From the NCBI GenBank assembly GCA_937892925.1, contig CALBHX010000099.1, forward strand, positions 1 through 55,322: DNA of 55,322 nt. Direction: 5' to 3'. This document shows, in pieces, positions 1 to 9,224 of this stretch (positions are counted from its first letter, which is position 1; every line of letters begins with the position of its first letter). The notes below the pieces were generated by a model, which was given only the letters and a program-made list of their open reading frames with translations, had not been told where the DNA came from and made no database searches. Source of the DNA: an uncultured Lentisphaeraceae bacterium. GTDB lineage: Bacteria > Verrucomicrobiota > Kiritimatiellia > RFP12 > DVOR01. Both the position numbers and the translations under genes were made by a program.

Positions 1-1593
1 GCAGGACAAAAAATGCGGCGGTTGGTTGCCGCCGCAACGACCAACCGCTTCGCGGGAATTCTAACAGGCGCAGTAGTTACCGGTATCATTCAGGCCTCTG
101 CCGTAACGACCGTTATGGTTGTTGGCATGGTAACCTCTGGAATTATGACCCTGTTGCAAGCCATCAACGTTATTATTGGCGCCAATATCGGCACCACGGT
201 AACCGCATGGTTGGTCGCTATCTTTCCGACGTTAAACGCGTCGTTTGGGTTAGGATTAGCAGGCGTTTCAGCTTTAGTCTATCTATTTGCCAAGCACGAG
301 AATTGGAAATACTGGGGTTTGATCTTCCTTGGCCTAGGACTCATTTTTTATGGACTCGACCTCGTCAAAACCAATATGGAGCCATTCTCTGCGACAGACG
401 GGTTCAAGAATGCGCTTCAAGCCTTTGATGTACGGGACGCCTTCGGTTCATTCAGTCCATGGGGAATGCTCAAATGTATCCTTGTTGGCGCGGTAGCTAC
501 GGCTTTAATTCAAAGTTCTTCGGCCACAACTGCCATCGCGGTGGTGCTTGTAACACAACGTATGATCACCTTTGATACAGCTGCAACGCTTGTGTTAGGC
601 ATGAATATTGGCACCACGGTAACCACCTGGCTAGCCGCCATCGGCGCCCCAACCAATGCCCGTCGAGCCGCCTTAGCTCATACATTGTTCAACTTGATTG
701 GCGTACTAATTATGGCTCCCTTTTTCCCACTTGTGCTTCCAATTGCGGATCGCACGTTGGGTATTTCGACCATGGATCCGAACGGTTTAGGGTTTGCTGT
801 AGCCGGGATCCACACTGCATTTAACTGCGTAAACACCCTTCTCTTTTTACCGTTTACCACACAGTTTGCGCGATTAATTTCCTGGATCATTCCGGACTCA
901 AAGATTCACGAACTACCGCGTTTGACCGTACTCAATCCGCTCAAATTGGCGCCTGTCGTTGCGGTGGAACAAGCCCGTAAAGAAGTGGAACATATGAGTC
1001 ACCGGTGTGAATCCCTGCTTGACGACTTTAGAAAAGTTCTACTTGGCACCAGCACGCCGGAACTGGAAAATAACATTTTCCATGCAGAGGAAGAGTTGGA
1101 TGTCTTACAACATGAAGTGTCGGAGTTCCTCGGGGTAATTATGACCACCAACCTTCCTTCCGACGTAGCCAATCGTGCACGCATGTTGCTGCGTGTGGCC
1201 GACGAATACGAATCTGTATCCGATGAAGCGGCCGCACTCCTGAAACAATTTATCCGAATGCGTAAGTCGAACATGAAGCTCTCTGAACGTGGCCGAAACG
1301 ATCTGCTCAGTCTGCACGACATGTGTCGGGATTTTGCTGCCACCGTCTCTGAAGCTTTTCGTCAGGGGAAACAGCATGCCGTCGACCTGTTGGCACATAT
1401 GCACCCGGATGCTGCCGGAATTTCGGCTCGCGTAAAAGAAATTCGTAAAGCACAAATGACCCGAATGTCCGATCATGACCCGACGATCGACCCTTTATGC
1501 GTAGTCGTTGTACTAGATGTGCTCAACATCTATCGTCGCTTGAAAGAAGATTGCCTAAACATTGGTGAAGCCATGTTGGATGAAGGGCGCTAA
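1..1593 (+). CDS. Na/Pi cotransporter family protein (5' truncated)
   Basis: Probable inner-membrane sodium:phosphate symporter of the NptA/YjbB type. The frame is open from base 1 and the four codons before the first ATG (13) read as part of the family, so the true start lies outside the window. Counting from that ATG, the two inverted-repeat symporter halves show as QASAVTT (27-33) with GANIGTT (56-62), and QSSSATT (167-173) with GMNIGTT (196-202). These QSSS and G-x-NIGTT signatures are diagnostic of the family. About eight hydrophobic segments fill residues 15-300. The last ~200 residues are hydrophilic and helical and resemble the PhoU-like domain found at the C-terminus of bacterial members, which is thought to link transport to phosphate status. 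A same-strand PHP phosphoesterase follows after 60 bp. The exact substrate is inferred from the family. Confidence 0.93.
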   Translation, partial: AGQKMRRLVAAATTNRFAGILTGAVVTGIIQASAVTTVMVVGMVTSGIMTLLQAINVIIGANIGTTVTAWLVAIFPTLNASFGLGLAGVSALVYLFAKHENWKYWGLIFLGLGLIFYGLDLVKTNMEPFSATDGFKNALQAFDVRDAFGSFSPWGMLKCILVGAVATALIQSSSATTAIAVVLVTQRMITFDTAATLVLGMNIGTTVTTWLAAIGAPTNARRAALAHTLFNLIGVLIMAPFFPLVLPIADRTLGISTMDPNGLGFAVAGIHTAFNCVNTLLFLPFTTQFARLISWIIPDSKIHELPRLTVLNPLKLAPVVAVEQARKEVEHMSHRCESLLDDFRKVLLGTSTPELENNIFHAEEELDVLQHEVSEFLGVIMTTNLPSDVANRARMLLRVADEYESVSDEAAALLKQFIRMRKSNMKLSERGRNDLLSLHDMCRDFAATVSEAFRQGKQHAVDLLAHMHPDAAGISARVKEIRKAQMTRMSDHDPTIDPLCVVVVLDVLNIYRRLKEDCLNIGEAMLDEGR

Positions 1594-1653
1594 GTCACCA
1601 CGTAATCCAACCATCATATTGTACATATTCTTCAAATACATAAGAATCTTTCC

Positions 1654-2481
1654 GTGATCGATTTACATACCCATTCAACGGCAAGCGATGGCAGTTTAAC
1701 CCCTACGGAATTGGCTCGGGCAGGAAAAACCGCCGGATTGAGCCTCATGGCTCTAACGGATCATGACTGTATGAAGGGAGTGCCAGAGTTCCTTGCTGAA
1801 GCTTCTCAGATCGGTCTCCATGGTATCCCCGGCGTTGAACTCTCCGCAGAAGTTCCTGTTGGGCAGCTGCACTTAGTCGGTCTTGGATTCAATTACCACG
1901 ATACTGAATTAAGTGCACGGTTTGAACGTTTGTTGAATGGACGTGCCGAACGTAACCAGGCCATGCTTACGGCCTTCCAACACCTCGGAATTGATCTGAC
2001 AGACTCTGAGGTTCGTGCGTTCGCTGGAGATGAACTGGTGAGTCGGGTACACTTTGCGCAAGCCCTGATCGCCCGTGGACTAGCCATTGACATCAAAGAC
2101 GCCTTCGCCCGATTTTTGGGGAAAGGTGCCTGTTGTTATCGAGATCGGTTCCGCTATACCCCCTCTGATTGCATTGCCATGCTTCGCAACGCTGGCGGTA
2201 TCGCCGTCATGGCTCACCCACTAAGCCTCGACCAGAATCTGACGCAGTTGGAGCTAAAAATAAAACATTTACGCGACCTAGGGCTGGAAGCCATGGAATG
2301 CTTTTATTCCACCTACGACACCGAAACCACTCTGGAGCTTCTTCGTATTGCAAAAAGGCTTGACTTACTGCCCTCCATAGGAAGTGACTTTCATGGTGCA
2401 CCTAAGCCAACCATTCACCTAGGGCATCTGTCTGCCTCTCCGAAGACGGAACTCAGGTGGATGGAACGTTTAAGTATCTAA
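1654..2481 (+). CDS. PHP domain phosphoesterase (YciV / RNase AM-like)
   Basis: A 275-residue cytoplasmic metal-dependent phosphoesterase of the PHP superfamily. It begins with GTG; the opening IDLHTHST holds the first two metal-binding histidines, and no suitable ATG lies nearby. Further metal ligands are visible in LTDHD (34-38), GVELSAE, MAHPLS and IGSDFHG near the C-terminus, so the full PHP set is present. Length and motif order match the YciV/RNase AM subgroup, which removes 5' nucleotides from RNA or hydrolyses 3',5'-nucleoside bisphosphates. It is not the PHP domain of a polymerase, since no other domain is attached. It sits 60 bp behind the phosphate symporter on the same strand. The exact substrate cannot be read from sequence. 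Confidence 0.88.
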   Translation: MIDLHTHSTASDGSLTPTELARAGKTAGLSLMALTDHDCMKGVPEFLAEASQIGLHGIPGVELSAEVPVGQLHLVGLGFNYHDTELSARFERLLNGRAERNQAMLTAFQHLGIDLTDSEVRAFAGDELVSRVHFAQALIARGLAIDIKDAFARFLGKGACCYRDRFRYTPSDCIAMLRNAGGIAVMAHPLSLDQNLTQLELKIKHLRDLGLEAMECFYSTYDTETTLELLRIAKRLDLLPSIGSDFHGAPKPTIHLGHLSASPKTELRWMERLSI

Positions 2482-2555
2482 CTTCACAAAAAACACCTGC
2501 CAACACGCGAAACATCCTTCCGAAAACTGGGTCCCCTTGCCAAAACTTTACACCA

Positions 2556-4100
2556 TTAAAGGCGCAACGTACCCAGCAAATCCGTCGCAATAAGAGACTC
2601 CTGTCCATGTGCAAAAGCGGCAGCATCTCCTGCGAGTGCATGGTGATAAACTCCCAAGCAAGCGGCATCTTCCAATCCCAATCCGCGCGCTAAAAGCCCA
2701 GCAATCAACCCTGTAAGCACATCTCCCGTTCCAGCCGTTGCCATGCCGGGGTTCCCCCCCATGCACATTCTTATACGCCCTCCCGGCTCCGCCACCAACG
2801 TATTGTGACCTTTCAGTACCACAATCGCATGATAATTGGCCGCAATAGTACGTGCCGCTGCTGGGCGATCTTCTTGAATTTGCTTAGGTGTAACCCCCAA
2901 CAACCGAGCAGCCTCGCCAGGATGCGGCGTCAAAATCAGGCGAAGCGCAGAACCATCCGGAACCCACCCCTGCCGACGAAAGGCCGCCAACGCCGTCAAC
3001 GCATCGGCATCTACAACTACCCGCGGCGCCGTGGCATCACTCACTAATCGATGAAGCAAAGCTGCCCGCCGAGGCGTCAGCTCACCCATCCCCGGACCAA
3101 TAGCCAGTGCATCAAAATCTGTCAGATCCGTCTCTTCTCCCTGCGGCTGCTCTGCCGTAAAAATCCCCTCGGGAACCCAATATGCAGCCGCCGCGCGTGA
3201 AACCTCCGGCACATCCAATGATACCAACCCACATCCGGCGCGATAGGCCGCCAACGCCGACAATACCGGTGCATGGGGATAACGCAGACACCCTCCAATG
3301 ATACATACATGCCCATACGTCCGCTTGTGGGAATCCAACCGCCGTTCCGGTCTCAAAATGGAGTGGATCTCCGGTGCGGCAATCAATTCTACTCCTTCCG
3401 GCGGGATCTGGGCGTATGTATCAAGCACATCTGCCGGAATACCAATATCCGCCACCGTCAGATCCCCTAGGTATACACGAGCTGCAGGATTGGCAAACCC
3501 AACCTTGGGACGCGAAAACGTAACCGTGGCATCTGCCCGAATGGCCTCCCCAGGAGCCACGCCAGAATCTGCATCTAACCCACTAGGCACATCAATCGAA
3601 AGTACCGGGCAACTCGCCGCTGTCCCATTCGCCCAATGAATAGCCGCCGCTACCGCTCCCACTGGTACGCCATGCGCCCCGATTCCCAACAACGCATCCA
3701 CAAGCAATGCCTTCCGCGGTGCCACCGCCGGATCTGCCCACACACTCTCCTGCCAACTTTCCCCCTCTGGAAGCACAACCGTGCGCCCTTCTAAAGCCGC
3801 CCATTCTTTCCAAGCCCGCGCTGCATCCCCTTTCAGTCGCACCGGAACACACGTCAGCACACACGACACATCAAACCCATCCTGCTTCAGGCACGTGGCA
3901 GCAATCAGCCCATCCCCACCATTATTCCCCGGGCCGCACAACACCACCACCTGCCGAATCCCAGCCAATGTAGCAATTCGTGTAGCCCGGCGGGCAACGG
4001 CCGCCCCTGCCCGACACATCGCCGTAAATGACGGCAAATTACGTTGAGCAAAAGTGATGGCCTCCGCCTCACGAATCCCCTTAACCGATATCCACTTCAT
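2556..4100 (-). CDS. nnr: Bifunctional NAD(P)H-hydrate epimerase / ADP-dependent NAD(P)H-hydrate dehydratase
   Basis: A 514-residue repair enzyme that regenerates NADH and NADPH from their hydrated, inactive forms. The N-terminal half (about 1-215) is the YjeF_N epimerase domain with the nucleotide loop GPGNNGGDG. The C-terminal half (about 230-510) is the ribokinase-like dehydratase, with PHPGEAARLLG and the GTGDVLTGLIAG motif near residues 465-476. The order, epimerase then dehydratase, is that of the usual bacterial fusion. The start has GGAG eight bases upstream. It is the downstream gene of rarA, 13 bp behind it, so the two are probably cotranscribed. It faces the PHP gene tail to tail across 74 bp in which I see no clear terminator. 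Confidence 0.95.
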   Translation of the reverse strand: MKWISVKGIREAEAITFAQRNLPSFTAMCRAGAAVARRATRIATLAGIRQVVVLCGPGNNGGDGLIAATCLKQDGFDVSCVLTCVPVRLKGDAARAWKEWAALEGRTVVLPEGESWQESVWADPAVAPRKALLVDALLGIGAHGVPVGAVAAAIHWANGTAASCPVLSIDVPSGLDADSGVAPGEAIRADATVTFSRPKVGFANPAARVYLGDLTVADIGIPADVLDTYAQIPPEGVELIAAPEIHSILRPERRLDSHKRTYGHVCIIGGCLRYPHAPVLSALAAYRAGCGLVSLDVPEVSRAAAAYWVPEGIFTAEQPQGEETDLTDFDALAIGPGMGELTPRRAALLHRLVSDATAPRVVVDADALTALAAFRRQGWVPDGSALRLILTPHPGEAARLLGVTPKQIQEDRPAAARTIAANYHAIVVLKGHNTLVAEPGGRIRMCMGGNPGMATAGTGDVLTGLIAGLLARGLGLEDAACLGVYHHALAGDAAAFAHGQESLIATDLLGTLRL

Positions 4101-4113
4101 TCGTTATTCTCCA

Positions 4114-5442
4114 CTATTTTCTGGTTAGCCTGGCGTGCCTCTGTGCACGCATCCATGCCAACCGTTTACCAATCGTATCCTCATACCCGGCAGCCTTTGG
4201 GCGATAATACGTCTTTGGAACCGTCAAGTAATCCTGCGCCACTGCCGTATCCGCAAAGTCATGCGGGTATTGATACTCTGGTGCGTTCTCCTTTCCCTCT
4301 GCCCTCACATGCACATTCTTCAGATGTTCCGGCACCGGCTGAACTCGCCCAGAACGAACATCCGCCGCAGCCTCGTTCAATGCCAAATAGGCCGCGTTAG
4401 ACTTCGGAGCTGATGCCAGATACGTGGTGGCCTGCGCCAGATTGATGCGCGCCTCCGGCATTCCTACAAACTCCACCGCCTGCATCGCAGCCACCGCCAC
4501 CGTCAACCCACGCGGATCTGCATTGCCAATGTCTTCGCTGGCAGAAATGACTAACCGCCGAGCGATAAACCGAGGATCCTCTCCCCCCTCCAGCATTTTG
4601 GCCAGCCAATACACCGCCGCATCCGGATCTGACCCGCGAATGGATTTAATAAAAGCGGAAATCGTATCATAATGCTGATCTTCATCCTTGTCGTAAGCAA
4701 TCACCCGCCGCTGAACACACTCTGCCATAATCTCCGGCGTAATATGTCGCTTCCCCTCGCCATCAGGCTCCGTAGAACGCACAGCAATCTCCAATGCCGT
4801 CAACGCCCTGCGGGCATCGCCATCACACAGTTTTGCCAAAAAGGCAGATGCTTCCGGTTCCAGTACCGCCCCAGTTTTCCCCAACCCGCGCTCTTCATCA
4901 GTGAGTGCTCGCATTAACAGTACCTCTATAGCCTGCGCCGTCAAAGCATGCAGCTCAAACACCAAGGATCGTGACACCAGCGGCGTGTTGATAAAGATAC
5001 CCGGATTGTGCGTTGTCGCCCCAATCAATGTAACCGTACCATCCTCTACATATGGCAACAGCACATCCTGCTGCGACTTATTGAACCGGTGAATCTCATC
5101 CACAAAGAGTACGGTTCCAATCTGCCGACGAAGCGTCCGTGCCCGTTCACAAATGGTTCGCAACTGCGCCACGTTACTCATCACGCCACTCGTGCGCTCA
5201 AACCGACGATGCGTGGTGTGAGCGATCACCTCCGCCAACGTTGTTTTTCCCGTTCCAGGCGGCCCATAAAAAATCAGATTTGTAAAACGGTCACTTTCAA
5301 TTACCCGCCGCAACAAACGCCCCGGGGCAAGTAAATGTTCTTGCCCAACAATTTCCTCCAACGTACGCGGACGCATCCGTGCCGGCAACGGACCGGCCAC
5401 AGCTACCGTCTCCTCCGGCTCCTGGTCGAACAAATCATTCAT
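4114..5442 (-). CDS. rarA: Replication-associated recombination protein A (AAA+ ATPase)
   Basis: RarA/MgsA, a cytoplasmic AAA+ ATPase related to clamp loaders that acts at stalled replication forks. Visible features are the Walker A loop GPPGTGKTT, Walker B LFVDEIHRFNKSQQ, the sensor region GATTHNP, and a C-terminal MgsA tetramerisation region with the conserved QYPHDF stretch. I place the start at the second ATG of the frame (MNDLFDQ), six codons inside the longest ORF. A consensus -10 hexamer TATAAT lies at 5449-5454 with only GTAGGT between it and this ATG, so the longer start would overlap the promoter. Either the mRNA is leaderless or rarA follows the small ORF that stops 2 bp upstream. 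Length about 442 residues, normal for the family. Confidence 0.94.
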   Translation of the reverse strand: MNDLFDQEPEETVAVAGPLPARMRPRTLEEIVGQEHLLAPGRLLRRVIESDRFTNLIFYGPPGTGKTTLAEVIAHTTHRRFERTSGVMSNVAQLRTICERARTLRRQIGTVLFVDEIHRFNKSQQDVLLPYVEDGTVTLIGATTHNPGIFINTPLVSRSLVFELHALTAQAIEVLLMRALTDEERGLGKTGAVLEPEASAFLAKLCDGDARRALTALEIAVRSTEPDGEGKRHITPEIMAECVQRRVIAYDKDEDQHYDTISAFIKSIRGSDPDAAVYWLAKMLEGGEDPRFIARRLVISASEDIGNADPRGLTVAVAAMQAVEFVGMPEARINLAQATTYLASAPKSNAAYLALNEAAADVRSGRVQPVPEHLKNVHVRAEGKENAPEYQYPHDFADTAVAQDYLTVPKTYYRPKAAGYEDTIGKRLAWMRAQRHARLTRK

Positions 5443-5444
5443 AC

Positions 5445-5654
5445 CTACATTATACCGCAAGCATAGTTCTCCGTCCGCGAAAACTTCTTCCTATACAGTT
5501 GGTACCATCCTGAAATTAACGTGAACCCGTCCCGAGCCCACCCCAAAATCAGAACGCGTTCCCCCGCCACACTCCATTCATCCGGTATCATAAATCCAGC
5601 ATCATCGTATGTCGTCCACACGCTATGAAACAATATGATTTCCATTTTACCCAT
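5445..5654 (-). CDS. Hypothetical small protein upstream of rarA (doubtful)
   Basis: An open frame of 69 codons on the rarA strand whose TAG stop lies 2 bp before the rarA ATG. A GGATGGG stretch is placed to serve the internal ATG at codon 4. The product would be soluble, rich in aromatic residues, and has no transmembrane segment or motif I recognise. Tight juxtaposition with rarA argues for a translationally coupled gene. Against it, the -10-like hexamer lies in its last codons and the neighbouring kilobase looks decayed, so it may be a remnant or chance ORF. Confidence 0.25.
   Translation of the reverse strand: MGKMEIILFHSVWTTYDDAGFMIPDEWSVAGERVLILGWARDGFTLISGWYQLYRKKFSRTENYACGIM
5449..5477 (-). 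promoter_or_regulatory. Candidate leaderless promoter of rarA
   Basis: Minus strand: perfect TATAAT at 5454-5449, with a weak -35 (CGGACG, 17-bp spacer). The rarA ATG starts only 6 bases after the hexamer, where transcription would begin. No Shine-Dalgarno sequence is evident. If the promoter is real, the message is leaderless. A chance TATAAT inside the end of the upstream ORF cannot be excluded. Confidence 0.4.
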
Positions 5655-5720
5655 CCGAAGGATTATCCCATATGTTCAACCCCACTCCCCGAGCAATTCA
5701 ATCGAATTGCGTGAACATAT

Positions 5721-6353
5721 GACAGACACCAAGCGTCGCCCCATTCATCCCCTGCTTTGACGTATTTTATAACGAAGCTGCCGCCAAAACCGCGCTCCTG
5801 ACTCCAAACCCCAGACAACTCCAGGATCTTGTTGTAGGAACAAGATTATTAACACAAACCTACTTTTCTTTCTTCCAACAGCTCACTATTGCCTAACCAA
5901 TCTCGCCGAAACAATGCTCCGCATCGCCCATATAATCCTCTCATCAACAACTCCACAGTACGTACACTTGTCCTGAATCATACGCGCCATCTGCCGGGAC
6001 GGGGACACACCGATCTGGTCATTTTCACACTCTCTGTCCATCATCTAAGCCCCGAACAGATGAAAGCACTCTTCCAAACCTTGCAGACAGCTCACTCCGG
6101 CGTATGGGTGGTCAACCATGACCAGTTATGTGTTGACACGCCGGAAGACACCCAGGCAGAAGATACTCAGAGTATCCATCACCTAAACACTTGTGGACTC
6201 CCCAAAGAAGAGCTGGAATACTGGCGCGAATAATGGGTATTCGACCAGAAATACTCCGCCAGCGACATATTTTCGTGTTACATTCACGTAGGATTCAATC
6301 GCGACACGCAGCCTGTTTCTGACTCCAAATTTCGCCGTTATTGCCGAACCTAA
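5721..6353 (+). pseudogene. Decayed region with possible class I SAM-methyltransferase relic
   Basis: The 1-kb gap between rarA and pheT holds no intact gene. From 5889 to 6233 a 114-codon frame contains TDLVIFTLSVHHLSPEQ followed by a strand-like GVWVVNH, matching the D-L-V-x5-HHL segment seen after the SAM-binding fold of class I methyltransferases. The usual upstream glycine loop is absent. Reading through the TAA at 6231-6233, the same frame stays open for 39 more codons to a stop at 6351-6353, as expected of a gene broken by a nonsense mutation. A separate open stretch without a start codon lies at 5721-5894. Short direct repeats (ATTGCC-AACC and GAAACAATGCTCCG) recur near 5887-5925 and 6340-6400. 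The identity is inference from one motif. Confidence 0.35.
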
Positions 6354-6419
6354 CTCCATATGCTCCTCAGATCATCTCCCCTCGCGAGAAACAATGCTCC
6401 GTACAAGTTTCCCCTGATG

Positions 6420-6449
6420 TTCACGCCAGAAGGCAGATTATGTTAGACT
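6420..6449 (+). promoter_or_regulatory. Possible pheT promoter
   Basis: TTCACG at 6420-6425 and TAGACT at 6444-6449, separated by 18 bp, each match four of six consensus bases. Transcription would begin about 30 bp before the pheT start. The match is weak and rests mainly on position, because no nearby upstream gene on this strand could supply a transcript. Confidence 0.3.
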
Positions 6450-6487
6450 AAAGAACGTTTTTGATTGGATGTTATCAGGAGTGCGTC

Positions 6488-8908
6488 ATGCGCGTTTCGT
6501 TGAGTTGGTTAAACGAGTTCGTCGATGTGAGCGACCAGACAGTTCAGGGGGTTTCTGACCTGCTGACTTTCTCCGGAGTAGAAGTAGAGGCGATTGAATC
6601 CTCCGGCACCGTTTTGGATAATCATTTTGTTGTAGGGGAGGTTGTAGCCTGCGAAGCGCATCCAAACTCCGACCATTTGCACGTCTGCAAAGTCTTTGAC
6701 GGAACGGAAACGCTCCAGATTGTTTGTGGTGCCCCAAACGTCCGAACCGGAATCAAAGCCCCTTTAGCCAAGATCGGCGCCATCATGCCGGGAGTCGAAG
6801 GCTTTACCATCAAAAAAGGTAAACTGCGCGGTGTTGAAAGCTTCGGAATGCTCTGTTCGAAAGACGAATTGGGGCTCGGAGGCGCCCATGACGGCATTTG
6901 GGAACTCCCGGCCGAGGCAGTGGCAGGCACGCCGATGCAACCGTTCATGCCGTCGGCGGAAACGGTCTATGATCTGGAGATTACCTGGAACCGTCCCGAC
7001 TGCCTTTCTGTTCGAGGAATTGCGCGAGAGTTGGCCGCCTTGTTGAAGCGCCCGCTCAAAAGCGTTCCGATCGACTTTCCTGAAACGGGTGCCGATGTAA
7101 ACACGTTGGCGCATATCTCAGTAGAAGCTCCCGATCTTTGCCCGCGCTATACCGCCCGTGTGGTCACAGGGGTGAAACCAGACGCGCCAACCCCAGACTG
7201 GATGGTGCGCCGCCTGGAACAAAGCGGTCAACGGTCTCTTGGCCTTGTAGTGGACATCACCAATTATGTCATGTTGGAGCTTGGGCAGCCGCTTCACGCC
7301 TTCGATCACACCACGCTGAAAAACAACATGCTTGTGGTACGTCGGGCTCACTCCGGAGAGACCTTACGCACGCTCGATGGCAAAGAGCGTACGTTAGATG
7401 ACACCATGCTCGTAATCGCCGATCCGGAAAAAGCTGTGGCACTGGCAGGTATTATGGGTGGTGAAGCCACAGAGGTGGAAAACGCCACCGGTACAATTTT
7501 GCTGGAATCGGCACTCTTTGATGCCGCCGGCATCAAATTTACTGCCACTAAGCTAGGAATGACCTCTGAGGCCACCTACCGTTATGCCCGTGGTGTAGAT
7601 CGCGATCTAGCCGATGAAGCCAGCCGCCGCGCCGTTCATCTACTGGTAAAATATGGCGGCGCAACCGCCTGCCAAGGAGTAATTGATGTCGATGCGCGCG
7701 ATCCAAAGCCAATCGATGTAGCGCTAACCTATCGCCACGTCTGCGAGACAATCGGTGTAGAAATCAAGCCTGAACGAACAGACGACATCTTGACATCGCT
7801 CGGTATCGAGAAGATCTCCAGTTCACCCGAAGAAGCCGTATTCAGGAGTCCAAGCTGGCGTTATGATCTGACCCGCGAGGCTGATCTTATCGAAGAAGTT
7901 ACACGCATGAACGGACTGGAGGCCATTCCAACACATCTGCCTACCCTGGCCGCCGTATCGCAACTGTCAGAAAACAGTTATCAAAGTAAGACGGCTGTAC
8001 GCCATGCGCTCTTATCACTTGGATTTACGGAAGCAATGCACTACTCATTCCTCTCGCGAGGTGAACTTGATGCGTTCGATCCGACAGTCAGAAATCGATT
8101 GGTTTTACCCAACCCTGTTTCAGCAGAATATGGTGTTATGCGCGACTCTCTTCTACCGCAACTAGTCGGTTCTCTGGGTCGTAATGCTGCACGCCAAGTG
8201 GAAAGTTGCGCACTCTTCGAAGTTGGGCGCATATTCGGGATTGACCCAAAGACCAATAAACCAACCGAGGGTGAACGTGTTTCGTTGGGTATGATGGGGC
8301 CGTTCGGACGAGATATGCTTTCCAAACGTGCCCCAGTGCGCGATGAAGAAGCGCTGTTATGGCTGAAAGGTGCTGTGGAAGCACTTTGTGAACAACTCCA
8401 TGCACCGCGATTTGGCTTCTTTGCCTGTACTCATTCAGCATTCGCCCCGGGATTTGCTGTAGAGATCTGCCTAGGGCGGAAACGTGTGGGACTGATGGGC
8501 GCTGTCAATGCCGCTATCCGCCACAAATATCGACTGAATACACCTCTTGTTGTTGCCGAGTTGGATTTGACGCAGCTGTGTAAGGGGTTAGGCACCCTGC
8601 CTCGACTGAAACCGGTACCACAATTTCCTGCCAGCCGTAAGGATATTGCCTTTATTGCATCCAACACCCTAACGCACGACCAAGTGGTCAAGGTCATTCG
8701 CCGTGCCGCTCCGCCGGAATTGACCAATGTCTCACTCTTTGATATCTTCACGTCCAAAGCCATCGGTGTAGGGAAACGCTCGATGGGTTATGCGTTGGAG
8801 TTCCGTTCGCCTGAACGGACGCTTACGGATGCAGAAGTTAACGTAGCCTTTGCCAAAATCGCAGATGCGTTGAAACGCGAGCTTGGCGTAGAAATCCGTG
8901 AGGCGTGA
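6488..8908 (+). CDS. pheT: Phenylalanine--tRNA ligase beta subunit
   Basis: Beta chain of the (alpha-beta)2 phenylalanyl-tRNA synthetase, 806 residues, a normal bacterial length. The start is the ATG at 6488 with AGGAG six bases upstream; the ATG 27 bp earlier has no such site. Domain order is the N-terminal EMAP-like tRNA-binding domain (about 40-150), the B3/B4 editing domain (about 210-385, with the TLDGKERTLDDTMLVIAD stretch), the B5 domain (about 400-475), the catalytic-like core, and the C-terminal FDX-ACB anticodon domain opening at the FPASRKDIAF segment. pheS is not next to it and must lie elsewhere, unlike the common pheST pair. The stop overlaps the start region of the next small ORF. 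Confidence 0.97.
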   Translation: MRVSLSWLNEFVDVSDQTVQGVSDLLTFSGVEVEAIESSGTVLDNHFVVGEVVACEAHPNSDHLHVCKVFDGTETLQIVCGAPNVRTGIKAPLAKIGAIMPGVEGFTIKKGKLRGVESFGMLCSKDELGLGGAHDGIWELPAEAVAGTPMQPFMPSAETVYDLEITWNRPDCLSVRGIARELAALLKRPLKSVPIDFPETGADVNTLAHISVEAPDLCPRYTARVVTGVKPDAPTPDWMVRRLEQSGQRSLGLVVDITNYVMLELGQPLHAFDHTTLKNNMLVVRRAHSGETLRTLDGKERTLDDTMLVIADPEKAVALAGIMGGEATEVENATGTILLESALFDAAGIKFTATKLGMTSEATYRYARGVDRDLADEASRRAVHLLVKYGGATACQGVIDVDARDPKPIDVALTYRHVCETIGVEIKPERTDDILTSLGIEKISSSPEEAVFRSPSWRYDLTREADLIEEVTRMNGLEAIPTHLPTLAAVSQLSENSYQSKTAVRHALLSLGFTEAMHYSFLSRGELDAFDPTVRNRLVLPNPVSAEYGVMRDSLLPQLVGSLGRNAARQVESCALFEVGRIFGIDPKTNKPTEGERVSLGMMGPFGRDMLSKRAPVRDEEALLWLKGAVEALCEQLHAPRFGFFACTHSAFAPGFAVEICLGRKRVGLMGAVNAAIRHKYRLNTPLVVAELDLTQLCKGLGTLPRLKPVPQFPASRKDIAFIASNTLTHDQVVKVIRRAAPPELTNVSLFDIFTSKAIGVGKRSMGYALEFRSPERTLTDAEVNVAFAKIADALKRELGVEIREA

Positions 8909-9179
8909 TCACGATTTACCGCCCATCGGAGCGGTATGGAAAGAATTTCGCCGCTTTGGCGGCAAACAGATGTGCGGGAAACCGCAAAATGAAGTGCGCC
9001 CTGTCCTAAACGCGAATCGGCTGATATTTTTCCGGCCTACACGTTTTCAAGACAGCTCGGAGACTTTATGGGAAGGCGCGGTGTGGATCGTTCCGGAACA
9101 TAAGGTAATGGGCAGTCACATTGAATACTCAGGGCTTCCGGAGAAGGAAGCGTTACGTCTGGATGGGGCTTTTATTTAA
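8898..9179 (+). CDS. Hypothetical protein coupled to pheT
   Basis: An open frame of 93 codons beginning with GTG inside the last codons of pheT (11-bp overlap) and ending 45 bp before the next gene. I recognise no family. The product is soluble and has several Trp/Phe/Arg residues (GAVWKEFRRFGGK, EGAVWIVPEH), no signal peptide and no cysteine cluster. Internal ATG at codon 25 is an alternative start. Placement between two firm genes in the same direction, with overlap, favours a real gene, but the missing Shine-Dalgarno site lowers confidence. Confidence 0.45.
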   Translation: MRRDHDLPPIGAVWKEFRRFGGKQMCGKPQNEVRPVLNANRLIFFRPTRFQDSSETLWEGAVWIVPEHKVMGSHIEYSGLPEKEALRLDGAFI

Positions 9180-9224
9180 GCCGTTGATGACCGTACGACA
9201 TCGCGGCGAAACGGGAGGTTTGCG

